From positions 81,541 to 145,540 of the forward strand of contig JAENZX010000001.1 of NCBI GenBank assembly GCA_016841045.1: a stretch of DNA of 64,000 nt, written 5' to 3'. The translations under genes and the position numbers were made by a program. The stretch is from Thermincola carboxydiphila (lineage in GTDB: Bacteria > Bacillota > Thermincolia > Thermincolales > UBA2595). Position 1 is the first letter of the stretch; each line of letters opens with the position of its first letter. A model generated the notes under the pieces. That model did no database searches. It saw nothing but the letters and a program-made list of their open reading frames with translations, and was not told where the DNA came from. Positions 23,558-32,060 of the stretch are shown here, piece by piece.

Positions 23558-24967
23558 TTATATGAAAAAACTGAATAGCTTTTTAATAAACCCTATTTTT
23601 TCAGTTTTTGGAACATCATTTTTGACGTTGCTTACCTCACCGGTCTTATAGTCGCCCGTATCTGGACTATTAACTCCGTTCGGCCCCAAAATGGCTGCAA
23701 TATCTTCCTGTACTGTGCCAATAAGCTGTAAATTAAAGTGTTCTTGTAGTACCTTAAGAACGCCGGGAGTTATCCACTCAGGAGCTTTAGGGCCGACGTA
23801 AATATCCTTTACTCCCAGGCTGAACAGACCCAGCAGTATTGCCACTGCTTTTTGTTCAAACCAGGAAAGGATAATGCTTACCGGCAGATCGTTAACCGTG
23901 CACCCAAAGGCATCCGCAAGGGCAAGGGCTATCTTTACGGCTGAACCTGAATTGTTGCACTGCCCGAGATCGATATAACGCGGAATACCTGTTCCAGGTA
24001 CAACCCCAAAGTCAAGATCATTAAACCGGAATTTTCCGCATGAAGTAGTAAGGATTACACAGTTTTTTGGCAGTGAGGCTGCCAGTTCCCTGTAATAGTC
24101 ATTGCCGCGGCCAGGTGTATCACAACCGGCAATTACGAAAAAGCGTTTGATCTTACCTGTTTTAACCGCATCAATGATTTCGGGAGCAATTTTAATCACG
24201 GTCTCATGATGAAACCCGGTGGTAAGAACCTGCTTGGATTCTACCTTTGCTGCAGGCAGGGATAAAGCTTTATTTATAATGGGAGCAAAGTCATTGTTCT
24301 CGATTTTGGAGACTCCCTCCAATCCCGTTACCTCATAAGTCCACATCCGGTCTGCGTAGCTTCCTTTTATCGGCATTAGGCAGTTGGTTGTACCGAGAAT
24401 CGCTCCCGGAAACTCTTCAAACAGTTTCCGCTGGTCAGTCCACGACTTGCCCACATTCCCCTTCAGGTGAGGATATTTTTTAAGGGCAGGATAACCGTGG
24501 GCAGGCAGCATTTCTGAGTGGGTGTAAACATTAATGCCTTTTCCAGCAGTTTGTTTCAAAAGTTCCTCAAGGGCAAAAAGGTTATGCCCGGTAACAAGGA
24601 TACAGTGCCCTTCTATTTTGTTTTGGCTTACAGTTACAGGCTCCGGAATACCGAATTTACTTGTATGGGCTTTGTCAAGCACATCCATAATTTTAACAGT
24701 GGCTGTACCAACTTTAAGGGCCATCCCTATGGTTTGCTCTAAATTAAAATTAACATTGGTCAGAGTACTGTACAGAGCCTCCTGAGTAATCTTGTTTACT
24801 TCTTCGTCCACAAAACCAAGTTCCTTAGCGTGGGTTGCATATGCCGCTACACCCTTTAACGCGAAAATAATTGTATCCTGAAGACTGGCGATATCCTCGT
24901 TTTTTCCGCATACCCCTACTTTGGTACACCCACCTTTAGGTGTTTGTTCACACTGGTTACAAAACAT
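23558..24967 (-). CDS. hcp: Hybrid-cluster protein / hydroxylamine reductase
   Basis: A 469-aa iron-sulfur protein acting on hydroxylamine or nitric oxide. The N-terminal cluster motif is CNQCEQTPKGGCTKVGVCGK. Hybrid-cluster ligands are all seen in order: H in VTGHNLFAL, E in THSEMLP, C in TTNCLMP, C in AGCDTPGRGNDY, C in TTSCGKFRF, C in GQCNNSG, and E/K in SWFEQKAV. The length is about 80 residues below typical class I/II enzymes and suggests loss of the second helical bundle, as in class III. It lies upstream of nrfHA, and a Crp/Fnr-type site is in its promoter region. Confidence 0.93.
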   Translation of the reverse strand: MFCNQCEQTPKGGCTKVGVCGKNEDIASLQDTIIFALKGVAAYATHAKELGFVDEEVNKITQEALYSTLTNVNFNLEQTIGMALKVGTATVKIMDVLDKAHTSKFGIPEPVTVSQNKIEGHCILVTGHNLFALEELLKQTAGKGINVYTHSEMLPAHGYPALKKYPHLKGNVGKSWTDQRKLFEEFPGAILGTTNCLMPIKGSYADRMWTYEVTGLEGVSKIENNDFAPIINKALSLPAAKVESKQVLTTGFHHETVIKIAPEIIDAVKTGKIKRFFVIAGCDTPGRGNDYYRELAASLPKNCVILTTSCGKFRFNDLDFGVVPGTGIPRYIDLGQCNNSGSAVKIALALADAFGCTVNDLPVSIILSWFEQKAVAILLGLFSLGVKDIYVGPKAPEWITPGVLKVLQEHFNLQLIGTVQEDIAAILGPNGVNSPDTGDYKTGEVSNVKNDVPKTEKIGFIKKLFSFFI

Positions 24968-25038
24968 TTAATATTCCCCCTTACAAATTGTTGTTGTCAT
25001 CCGTTACTGAAATCATACCTAAAAGGAGAGTTTCAGAC

Positions 25039-25055
25039 AGTGAGTCAAATCACAT
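25039..25055 (-). promoter_or_regulatory. Crp/Fnr/HcpR-type operator upstream of hcp
   Basis: Minus strand TGTGA-TTTGAC-TCACT, matching TGTGA-N6-TCACA at nine of ten positions, 72 bp upstream of the hcp ATG. Such sites are used by Crp/Fnr-family regulators including HcpR in nitrogen-oxide stress. Confidence 0.55.
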
Positions 25056-25190
25056 TATGCAGTGAGATTTACTCAATCCATGTGTGAGCAAACTTTGTCA
25101 GGGGGAAGTAGAATCTGCATTAGTGAGTTATCTTTTGGTTCTTAAAATCGTAGGTATTCATATTATGTTGTAATTAACAGGATTCTTAGC

Positions 25191-25217
25191 TCAGATGGAG
25201 TTTAAGACTCCACCTGA
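25191..25217 (+). promoter_or_regulatory. Hairpin in the leader of the serine hydrolase gene
   Basis: TCAG-A-TGGAGT-TTAAG-ACTCCA-C-CTGA, ten base pairs with one A/C internal mismatch. No T-run follows. Purpose unknown. Confidence 0.35.
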
Positions 25218-25284
25218 ACTTAGAAACCGTTATCCAGGAGATAAGCGGGGTTTAGCTATTGGATAAATTTAAGGAGTGGCAGCA

Positions 25285-26748
25285 ATGAAATTCAGTCCCA
25301 ACAAATTAATAACTGAATTTGAGCATTGTATCGGGCATTCCATGAAAGTCTGGCGCGTTCCGGGCATGTCGGTTGCGATTGTCAATGATGCTCATGTGAT
25401 TTATGCTAAAGGCTTTGGAGTAAAGAAACTGGGCAGTAATGATAAGATTGATGAACAAACAGTCTTTCAAATAGGGTCTGTCTCAAAATCATTTACTGCA
25501 ACTCTGGTATCTATGCTGGTAGATGAAGGAAAAGTGTCTTGGAATGATAAAGTCAGAGACTTTTTACCGGATTTCAAATTACATAACCTGGAGGTAACCT
25601 CCGATTTCCGTGTAGAGGACCTTATGTCGCAGCGAAGCGGTCTCCCTCCACATTCCGGTTGTCTGCTCCCTTATTTGGGATTTACAGGCCGGGATATTAT
25701 AAAAAAATTAAATTTCATAAAGCCCACCAACAGGTTTCGTAAAGACTATACCTATCAGAATAATTTATTTCTCGTTGCTGCCGAGCTAATTAAGAAGCTA
25801 ACCGGGAAAACCTGGAGACAAAACCTTCATGATAAAATCCTTAATCCCCTCGGAATGAAGAATACTACGTCTACACTTAAAGGCTATCTCGGTTCAAACA
25901 ATAGTGCCTGGGGACATTACTATAACGGCCTTGGCCCGAAAAGTCCCATAAAAACGCTGCCTGACCACTGGCCTCATCATAATTGGCTCTACACCGTGGC
26001 TCCTGCGGGAGGAATCAATTCCACCGCTTTGGATATGGCAAACTGGCTGTTATTTAATCTTAAGAAAGGTTCTTTTAAAGAAAATCGACTACTAAGTGAA
26101 AATCAAATAAAGTACCTTTACACTCCGAAAATTGCTGCGGGTATGGGAGTGTGGGGCGAGGATAGATATTACTGTCAGGGTTGGGTCTTGTCACGATATT
26201 CCCCCCGCTCTATACTCTGGCATAATGGCGGTACCTCGGGAATGAAAAGCATTGCAGCTTTAGTTCCTGAATCAGGGATAGGCATAGTTGTCTTAAGCAA
26301 CCTATATGAATCTCTTCTCCCCGAGGCCCTAAGCCGGATATTCTTTGACTTATGGTTTGGCAATCCCATGCAGAACTGGAACCGTAAATTAATGGACTTA
26401 CAGAATATCCAGGCGGAAGCATTGGGGGAATCCCCAGCCCCTGATCTCCCTCCCCGGCCTTTAAAGTACTACATCGGGACCTATTATAATGACCTTTACG
26501 GTCATCTCACTGTTTCCAAAAGTAGAGACGCTCTCGCAATAACTCTTGGACCACAGAAAATAGAATTAAAGTTAAAACACTGGGGTGGAGATACATTTGT
26601 ACTTTATTGGCCCGGGATATTGACAAATGGCGCTGGAGTCCAGTTCTATTCCAGCAGGACCGGTATGGTTGATAAGCTAAGTATTGAAGGAATGAATGAT
26701 GATATTTCGGGATTTTTTCATCGCCAACACATCAAAAAAAAGCCATAA
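25285..26748 (+). CDS. Serine hydrolase, beta-lactamase class C/PBP4-like family
   Basis: A 487-aa protein without a clear signal peptide. Catalytic motifs: SVSKSFT (SxxK, near residue 71) and YTYQNN (YxN); IGSVSK, DLMSQRSGLPPH and LWHNGGTSGMKS support the family. The C-terminal about 100 residues (YIGTYYNDLYGHLTVSKSRD) are the lipocalin-like extension seen in many of these hydrolases. Start ATG 25285 with AAGGAG eight bases upstream; a GTG at 25276 overlaps that site. Substrate unknown, esterase or peptidase. Confidence 0.88.
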   Translation: MKFSPNKLITEFEHCIGHSMKVWRVPGMSVAIVNDAHVIYAKGFGVKKLGSNDKIDEQTVFQIGSVSKSFTATLVSMLVDEGKVSWNDKVRDFLPDFKLHNLEVTSDFRVEDLMSQRSGLPPHSGCLLPYLGFTGRDIIKKLNFIKPTNRFRKDYTYQNNLFLVAAELIKKLTGKTWRQNLHDKILNPLGMKNTTSTLKGYLGSNNSAWGHYYNGLGPKSPIKTLPDHWPHHNWLYTVAPAGGINSTALDMANWLLFNLKKGSFKENRLLSENQIKYLYTPKIAAGMGVWGEDRYYCQGWVLSRYSPRSILWHNGGTSGMKSIAALVPESGIGIVVLSNLYESLLPEALSRIFFDLWFGNPMQNWNRKLMDLQNIQAEALGESPAPDLPPRPLKYYIGTYYNDLYGHLTVSKSRDALAITLGPQKIELKLKHWGGDTFVLYWPGILTNGAGVQFYSSRTGMVDKLSIEGMNDDISGFFHRQHIKKKP

Positions 26749-26858
26749 CTTTTATTTATGGCCACTTACAGCATTATCTGACTTTTCTATTGGCTTAATG
26801 AGCTTCTAGATATTATAATAAGACTCACACCAAAATTTTACATAAGGAGTAAGATAAC

Positions 26859-27074
26859 ATGGTGAATAAAAATATTACCATTCTCGACCTGGTAAATAAG
26901 CATCCTGAAACAATCCCTGTTTTTACTGAGTATGACCAAAAATTTTCAACATGTATTTGCTGCAACTCGCTTTTTGATACCCTTCAAACCGCCGCCATCA
27001 AAAACAACCTTGATCTAGAAAATCTTCTCGCTGATATTAACAAAGTACTAAAAACAAATAACAAAAAAGCATAG
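26859..27074 (+). CDS. DUF1858 / hybrid-cluster-protein-associated disulfide domain protein
   Basis: A 71-aa cytoplasmic protein: ITILDLVNKHPETIPVFTEY, then the cysteine site STCICCNSLFDTLQTAA. Family members usually have CxGC; here the site is C-I-C-C, with one extra cysteine. These domains are often encoded near hcp and may handle redox or persulfide chemistry. hcp lies 1.9 kb away on the other strand. ATG with AAGGAG ten bases upstream. Confidence 0.85.
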   Translation: MVNKNITILDLVNKHPETIPVFTEYDQKFSTCICCNSLFDTLQTAAIKNNLDLENLLADINKVLKTNNKKA

Positions 27075-27096
27075 CCTAAGTTTTTCTTATGCTCAC

Positions 27097-27132
27097 AAAA
27101 GTGGTGCCCCCGTTTTTAGGGGCACCACTTTT
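27097..27132. terminator. Bidirectional terminator
   Basis: AAAAGTGGTGCCCC-CGTTTTTA-GGGGCACCACTTTT, a perfect 14-bp stem between the DUF1858 gene and the convergent SBF transporter. Confidence 0.9.
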
Positions 27133-27153
27133 GGTCTGTATCTTTTTCTATGT

Positions 27154-28152
27154 TTAGCTTCCTTCACGCAATGCTTGGGATTTCTTTAAGATTTGATAAC
27201 GCTCGTTCAGACGGATAAACCATGCGGCAGCCTGTGCTTGTATTAAAAAGGCCAGAGAAACCATCAGTGCCGCATTGGGGCCAAAGGCGGTCGCGGCTAA
27301 GCCTATGGAAATAGAGAGATTCCTTAGCACGGTGGCAAACACAAGAGCAAGAGCATCGGGCTCCTTAAATAATACTCGTCCCGCAACTACGGCCATCCCG
27401 TAGTTAATGACGTAAAAAGCTACCTGAACTAACAGGGCAATAACAAAGATATTAAGATGTGAAGCTATCCGGTCAGCATTCATGCTGATGCTGGCAAATA
27501 CTATAAAAATCATACCCCAGGCGCTTGCAGCGGGCAGAAGGGGTTTAATGTTTTTCTGAAAATGTTCCTGAGTATACTTTCTTAACAATAAGCTGTATGT
27601 CACTACACCCATAAAAAGTGGAAGTAAAATTACAAGCAGAATTGTTTTCAAAGTCGCAATTACATCTACCGGAACATATTTACCAACCATTGCCAACAAG
27701 TACCAGGGTGCCAGCAGAGCTCCAAGAATAAGACTCAGGGTTGTTAATTTTACCGCACCGGGAACATTTCCCTTGGCAAGCATCGTAAAGGCAATAGTCA
27801 TGTTACTAGTTGGCAGTAATGACGTAATAGCTAACCCGGCAAAAAGCTGTGGGTCACTGAGTAAAAATCCAGTTCCCAAAAGCCAGGCTACAACCGGTAC
27901 CACCAAGAAGTTTAGTATCATAGTTGTAAATAGCAGTTTCCCTTGACTGAAATTTACAATTTCCTTTAATTTAAAACCTATCATAGTTGGATATATCATA
28001 AGAACAGTAACCGGGAGAATAAACTGTTTTAAAACCGAAGTATCCACATACAATCCGGTAATAAAGCCTACCAATAAAATCATTGGAATTACCCGTGCAA
28101 TATTTTTCGACGGCCATAAAAACAATCTTTTCAGTAATTTTTGCTGTTCCAA
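27154..28152 (-). CDS. SBF/ACR3-type transporter (bile acid:sodium symporter fold)
   Basis: Membrane protein of 332 aa with about ten helices. FLVVPVVAWLLG, SLLPTSNMTIAFTMLAKGNV and ATVLRNLSISIGLAATAFG match the SBF fold of arsenite efflux pumps (ACR3) and related transporters. The ACR3 catalytic cysteine cannot be recognised, so the substrate is open. The promoter spacer holds a perfect CsoR/CstR-type operator, which would suggest control by copper or by persulfide/sulfite rather than arsenic. No arsR or arsC is nearby. Confidence 0.8.
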   Translation of the reverse strand: MEQQKLLKRLFLWPSKNIARVIPMILLVGFITGLYVDTSVLKQFILPVTVLMIYPTMIGFKLKEIVNFSQGKLLFTTMILNFLVVPVVAWLLGTGFLLSDPQLFAGLAITSLLPTSNMTIAFTMLAKGNVPGAVKLTTLSLILGALLAPWYLLAMVGKYVPVDVIATLKTILLVILLPLFMGVVTYSLLLRKYTQEHFQKNIKPLLPAASAWGMIFIVFASISMNADRIASHLNIFVIALLVQVAFYVINYGMAVVAGRVLFKEPDALALVFATVLRNLSISIGLAATAFGPNAALMVSLAFLIQAQAAAWFIRLNERYQILKKSQALREGS

Positions 28153-28264
28153 AACACTCGCCTCCAGCCATTAAAATTGAATTGCTTAATAAGTCATATT
28201 TTCATTTACCCATAATGCTCACCACAGAAAGTAGTTCATCCAAGCAATACCATTTCACTAATTC

Positions 28265-28294
28265 ATTATACCCCTATGGGGTATTTTTTGTCAA
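28265..28294 (-). promoter_or_regulatory. Promoter with CsoR/CstR-type operator, SBF transporter
   Basis: Minus strand: -35 TTGACA (28289-28294), 18-bp spacer, -10 TATAAT (28265-28270). The spacer contains ATACCCC-ATA-GGGGTAT (28268-28284), the palindrome typical of CsoR/CstR-family repressors. Confidence 0.8.
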
Positions 28295-28310
28295 CAGCGA
28301 TGAAATAATA

Positions 28311-28330
28311 AATCTCCCTTTCGGGAGATT
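28311..28330 (-). terminator. Terminator of the 98-aa Cys protein gene
   Basis: AATCTCCC-TTTC-GGGAGATT with TTATTATTT following on the minus strand. Confidence 0.7.
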
Positions 28331-28347
28331 AAGTCTAATCTAATATT

Positions 28348-28644
28348 CTACTTTGACCTGGGTTTAAACTCCAGAATCCTGCCAGGTTTGGCTGCCTGTC
28401 TTTGTTCCGGCCCTGTATTACAAGAACCGCATCCGCTGCATCCCCCTCCAAAGCCAAGAAAAACCTTTCGCCAGCGAACCTGCCAACCTTCATCTGTTTG
28501 CAAAATCTCAGTTTCAATATCGTACTTTGCGCCATTGGGACTGCTTTGCAATCTTGATTCCGTGATACTAATTATATTGGCGGCTTTCAGCGCTTTTTCT
28601 TCAGTAGGAAATACCTTGTTTACCATAACCCATTCTTCCACCAA
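28348..28644 (-). CDS. 98-aa protein with a C-terminal Gly/Cys cluster
   Basis: Unknown family. The N-terminal about 65 residues look like a small alpha/beta domain (FPTEEKALKAANIISITESR), and the end carries FLGFGGGCSGCGSCNTG with three cysteines in CxxCxxC spacing, suited to metal or sulfur binding. A TTG at 28644 or GTG at 28641 follows GAGGAG. Its promoter has the same spacer-embedded ATACCCCCTAT element as the downstream SBF transporter gene, so the two are probably co-regulated. Confidence 0.75.
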   Translation of the reverse strand: MVEEWVMVNKVFPTEEKALKAANIISITESRLQSSPNGAKYDIETEILQTDEGWQVRWRKVFLGFGGGCSGCGSCNTGPEQRQAAKPGRILEFKPRSK

Positions 28645-28692
28645 AACTCAACTCCTCATAAACCTTTAAAAATCCTGCGGACATTCAAGACA

Positions 28693-28722
28693 ATTTTACC
28701 AATTGGATACCCCCTATGTCAA
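28693..28722 (-). promoter_or_regulatory. Promoter with CsoR-like half-site, 98-aa Cys protein
   Basis: Minus strand: -35 TTGACA (28717-28722), 18-bp spacer, -10 TAAAAT (28693-28698); the spacer carries ATAGGGGGTATCC. Same design as the SBF promoter but only one good half-site. Confidence 0.65.
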
Positions 28723-28769
28723 ATTCCCGTTCCAAAAAACTAACTTCCGGAGATTTCCGGAAGCTTATG

Positions 28770-29459
28770 CTATACTTCTTCTGTTTTGAAGAGAATCCCA
28801 TATCTGGGTACAGTCATCACCTGCTCGGCACCTTTACCAAGTCTTTTCCTCAACCTGTAAACAAGGGCGTTTATTTCGTCATTTCCCACTTCAGGTACAG
28901 CTTCTCCGCTAATTTTCCTTTCCGGCCAGAGGGTTTCTCTTATCTCATCATAACTGACAGCCTTGTTCTTACTGCAATACAGCAGCAGTAGTAGTTCTTT
29001 CTCCTTACCTGAAAAATTGATAATTTGTCCTTCTACAGTTACTTTTCTTTTATCCAGATCAATTGACACCAAGCCTTCCGGTTTAGGAAAAATATTAGTC
29101 ATGGTAATTGTACGGTCGTCAAATTCTCTATCAACTTTATAAGTCAGAATAACAATGCCTTTAGCAATGGTAATCTGATCACCATTGTTAACCGGGAAAG
29201 GCTGGTGTGGCTTAATTTCAAAACCGTTGATCTGAGTCCCATGTTTGCTATTTAGATCCTCAATTACGAGTGAGTCTCCTCTTAACATAAGCACGGCGTG
29301 CTTTCTCGAAACATAAGGACTTTCAAATATAATGTCGGGTTCATCACTTGCCGACGAACGACCTATCATCATTGTCTTCGAATCAAGTTGAATCCTGTTT
29401 AGTTTACTGCGAGGCTCTCCTTTTTCAATAACGAGGTAATGATTAACATATGGATTCAT
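28770..29459 (-). CDS. FHA-domain winged-helix transcriptional regulator
   Basis: A 229-aa protein. An FHA domain (about residues 25-105: MIGRSSASDEPDI, SPYVSRKHAVLML, EDLNSKHGTQINGFEI) binds phosphothreonine. A C-terminal OmpR/PhoB-type winged helix follows (about 135-225: FSGKEKELLLLLYCSKNKAV, ALVYRLRKRLGKGAEQV). No receiver domain is present, so input is likely from a Ser/Thr kinase outside the window. It is divergent from the DUF4173 membrane protein, a possible target. Confidence 0.9.
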   Translation of the reverse strand: MNPYVNHYLVIEKGEPRSKLNRIQLDSKTMMIGRSSASDEPDIIFESPYVSRKHAVLMLRGDSLVIEDLNSKHGTQINGFEIKPHQPFPVNNGDQITIAKGIVILTYKVDREFDDRTITMTNIFPKPEGLVSIDLDKRKVTVEGQIINFSGKEKELLLLLYCSKNKAVSYDEIRETLWPERKISGEAVPEVGNDEINALVYRLRKRLGKGAEQVMTVPRYGILFKTEEV

Positions 29460-29654
29460 TCTGTTAACCTCCGCTGGTCATCAATTTTGATATAAATTGA
29501 TTTCGCTTATTTTTGGGTAATCCCTTTTTCCAAAAGTAGTAACATCATAAAATTAACATGGTTTTGTCATGGTTGCAGAGCCATTTTAATAGTATTATTT
29601 CTAATAACCAGGATCTGTCTTGGTGAACATGAACTTGCTTGGAGGTATGATTAA

Positions 29655-31151
29655 ATGAATGATTCCACATTAACAAAAAAAGATAAACTTCTCGCGGTTA
29701 TGTTATCTGTTATTTCCGGGATTCTGTTCGACTATTTCTTTTATGGTAAAATACCAGGAATTTCTTATCCGCTGTATTTGTTACTGATGCTGTGCCTATT
29801 CTCGTGGAATACACGGAAGATTCTTAAGGTGCAAAGAAGTTTCGAATGGTTGTTAATTGTTTCTATTATCTTATTGTCATCAACCTTTGCCTTATTTTCC
29901 AACCCCATTCTAAGGGCTGTTAATTTTCTGCTTATTCCCTTGCTTTTAGTCTCTTATACCATTTTGGCTGTCCACAAAGAATCTACGTGGTGGAGGTTGG
30001 AATTTATAGGAGATATTCTTAAAAGAGTTACCATCATCACTATGCAAAATGTTCATAAACCCTTTATATTCACCCTTGAGCAGATTGCCCCAAAAGAAAA
30101 AGACTCCTTTAGAGAGTCTGGAAAAAAAATATTTATCGGCATTCTGATATCAATCCCCATCCTTATGGTGATTATTCCCCTGCTATCCTCAGCAGACCTG
30201 GTATTTAACCATTACCTCTCAAATATTACAAAACTAAGCGAACTAATCAACTTCAGAAAGCCGTTCAGCCATGGATTCCTGATTTTATTTGTCTCCGTTT
30301 ATATCTTTTCTTATATGTGGAGCTTTAAAACAGATCATCCACCCAGTCCGGCTCCTAAATATCCTACGGTTTTATGGGATCCTACAATAGCCCTTACTGT
30401 ACTTATTATTATTAATTCAGTTTACCTGATTTTTTCAGTTATTCAGGTTTCATATCTCTATGGTGCCGGTAGTCAACTGCTTCCACAAGGGTTTACTTAC
30501 GCCCAATATGCCCGAAGAGGGTTCTTTGAACTGGTTGCTGTAACAATCTTTAATCTAGCCATAATACTGCTTAACATAAAATTTGTTAAGAAAGATTATA
30601 AAAAGCCCTATAAACTGGCCAAAATCGCCCTATCCCTGCTGGTTATTTTTTCACTTAACCTGCTTTTCTCAGCCAATTTTAAAATGTTCCTCTACGAGGA
30701 AGCTTATGGTTTAACATACCTCCGGGTATTTGTACATTACTTCATGGGACTTCTGCTGGTTCTTCTTCTGCTGACCCTGGGCAGAATTTGGAGAAGCGGC
30801 TTCCCCCTTATCAAATCTTACATTATATTTAGCCTTATATTTTACACCACTATTAACTTTATAAATGTCGATACAATAATTGCCAAAAGAAATTTCCAAA
30901 TGTTCCAAAAGAGCGGTTCTATCGATGTCTATTATCTTCAGGGACTTTCTTACGATGCCGTACCGGAACTAGTCCGTCTGGCTAACAACGAGAATCCTGA
31001 AATATCCCGTCAAGCTCATGAATATCTCCAATTTAAAAAAGCAGAACTATCACCCCCTACCCCCTGGCAGTCCTTCAACTACTCCCAATACAAAGCCCGA
31101 ACAGCACTAAAAAAATATTTCGAACACACCAAACGCAGTGGCACAACTTAA
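29655..31151 (+). CDS. DUF4173-type integral membrane protein
   Basis: A 498-aa protein with about eleven hydrophobic helices through residue 420 and a soluble C-terminal tail rich in Tyr, Pro and Lys (NNENPEISRQAHEYLQFKK). Helix patterns such as FKMFLYEEAYGLTYLRVFVH match DUF4173/DUF4153 proteins, whose function is unknown. ATG behind TTGGAGGTATGATTAA. A weak promoter TTGTCA-17-TAATAG is seen upstream. Divergent from the FHA regulator. Confidence 0.8.
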   Translation: MNDSTLTKKDKLLAVMLSVISGILFDYFFYGKIPGISYPLYLLLMLCLFSWNTRKILKVQRSFEWLLIVSIILLSSTFALFSNPILRAVNFLLIPLLLVSYTILAVHKESTWWRLEFIGDILKRVTIITMQNVHKPFIFTLEQIAPKEKDSFRESGKKIFIGILISIPILMVIIPLLSSADLVFNHYLSNITKLSELINFRKPFSHGFLILFVSVYIFSYMWSFKTDHPPSPAPKYPTVLWDPTIALTVLIIINSVYLIFSVIQVSYLYGAGSQLLPQGFTYAQYARRGFFELVAVTIFNLAIILLNIKFVKKDYKKPYKLAKIALSLLVIFSLNLLFSANFKMFLYEEAYGLTYLRVFVHYFMGLLLVLLLLTLGRIWRSGFPLIKSYIIFSLIFYTTINFINVDTIIAKRNFQMFQKSGSIDVYYLQGLSYDAVPELVRLANNENPEISRQAHEYLQFKKAELSPPTPWQSFNYSQYKARTALKKYFEHTKRSGTT

Positions 31152-31224
31152 AGAAGCACAGCTTGTCTACCCTTAGTTCAGACAAACCCCGGTAAAAAGA
31201 AAGGGGGTATGGGATTTTTCCTAA

Positions 31225-31249
31225 GCGGCGAGTCTGGCATCCGCTCACC
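31225..31249 (+). repeat. Partial copy of the palindromic element's core
   Basis: GGCGAGTCTGGCATCCGCT is repeated with one change at 31354-31372 inside the adjacent palindromic element. Confidence 0.55.
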
Positions 31250-31286
31250 TTTTTCTTTTACGCCCAGCGCCCCCTAAAGCCATATT

Positions 31287-31496
31287 ATAGCAGCTTTTTC
31301 CCCAGGTATACCGTTTCTAACAAAAGTCTGGAGGGGACAGATTTTTCCGGAACGGCGAGTCTGACATCCGCTTGTCGAAGAGCGACGAAGGAGCGATTCG
31401 GTAACAAGCTGAGTTGTAGCCGCCGTGGAGGAAATATCTGTCCCCTCCTGCCCGAGGTCAGCAAAAAAGGTTTTACCGGAACCCAAAAGCTGCTAT
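31287..31496. repeat. 210-bp nested palindromic element (MITE-like)
   Basis: Outer arms ATAGCAGCTTTT (31287-31298) and AAAAGCTGCTAT (31485-31496) are perfect inverted repeats. GGAGGGGACAGAT (31330-31342) and ATCTGTCCCCTCC (31436-31448) form a perfect inner pair. ATTTTTCCGGAACGGCG against the reverse of CGCCGTGGAGGAAATAT extends it inward. No transposase is present. The whole can fold into one long hairpin. A non-autonomous element or a structured RNA are the main options. Confidence 0.75.
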
Positions 31497-31511
31497 CATC
31501 CGGCGCTTAAG

Positions 31512-31958
31512 CTAATCTGTACCACAAGTCACCTCTCGGGTAACCTTCATACCACCCAGGAAAATTCCATCCCATTCAAATACAGGTCTGGTACTGCTGG
31601 TTTGAAGCACTATAAAGGTTACATTTACCCCAATCACCCCTCCGCCAAGAGGCCATTCAACTGCATCTAAAAATGCTGTACAGTTAGTAAACTTCCTGCC
31701 GGAGGTTTCGTTTTTAACAGTAGTATTGGCAAAGACAGCATGAATATGGTCTGATAAATTGTTTTCCTCAGTATTAATTTCTATAGGAGTATTAGAGCTG
31801 ATTCGCCATATTCCCTTGCCGGAGGTTGACATGTTTAAGTTGCCTGTAGGTCTGGCATCAATACAAGACAGTACTGTAGTTAATTTGGCTTTATAGTCCT
31901 CAGACGTGAAATTAGCATTTATTGATGCATCAGGTACTTGAGCCTTTGTTTTAGACAA
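31512..31958 (-). CDS. Hypothetical protein, 148 aa
   Basis: I do not recognise it. It begins at a TTG (31958) behind AAGGGGGG. The sequence is Thr/Asn-rich with no membrane segment or signal peptide and ends in VTREVTCGTD. Central features are IEINTEENNLSDHIHAVFAN and GVNVTFIVLQTSSTRP, suggesting beta-rich structure. It is monocistronic, between the palindromic element and the Mn riboswitch. It could be a spore or surface-related protein; nothing proves it. Confidence 0.65.
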   Translation of the reverse strand: MSKTKAQVPDASINANFTSEDYKAKLTTVLSCIDARPTGNLNMSTSGKGIWRISSNTPIEINTEENNLSDHIHAVFANTTVKNETSGRKFTNCTAFLDAVEWPLGGGVIGVNVTFIVLQTSSTRPVFEWDGIFLGGMKVTREVTCGTD

Positions 31959-32060
31959 TATAAATCCCCCCTTTTATTAACATAATATGAGGGGAGTCAA
32001 AATTTGTTCAGTGAAATTTGGTTGTGTTTCGAAGCAAAACTATATAAAATCAATCTTATA

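Noticed and set aside
31425-31670. 81-aa plus-strand frame
   Set aside because: Begins inside the palindromic element and runs antisense to the 148-aa gene.
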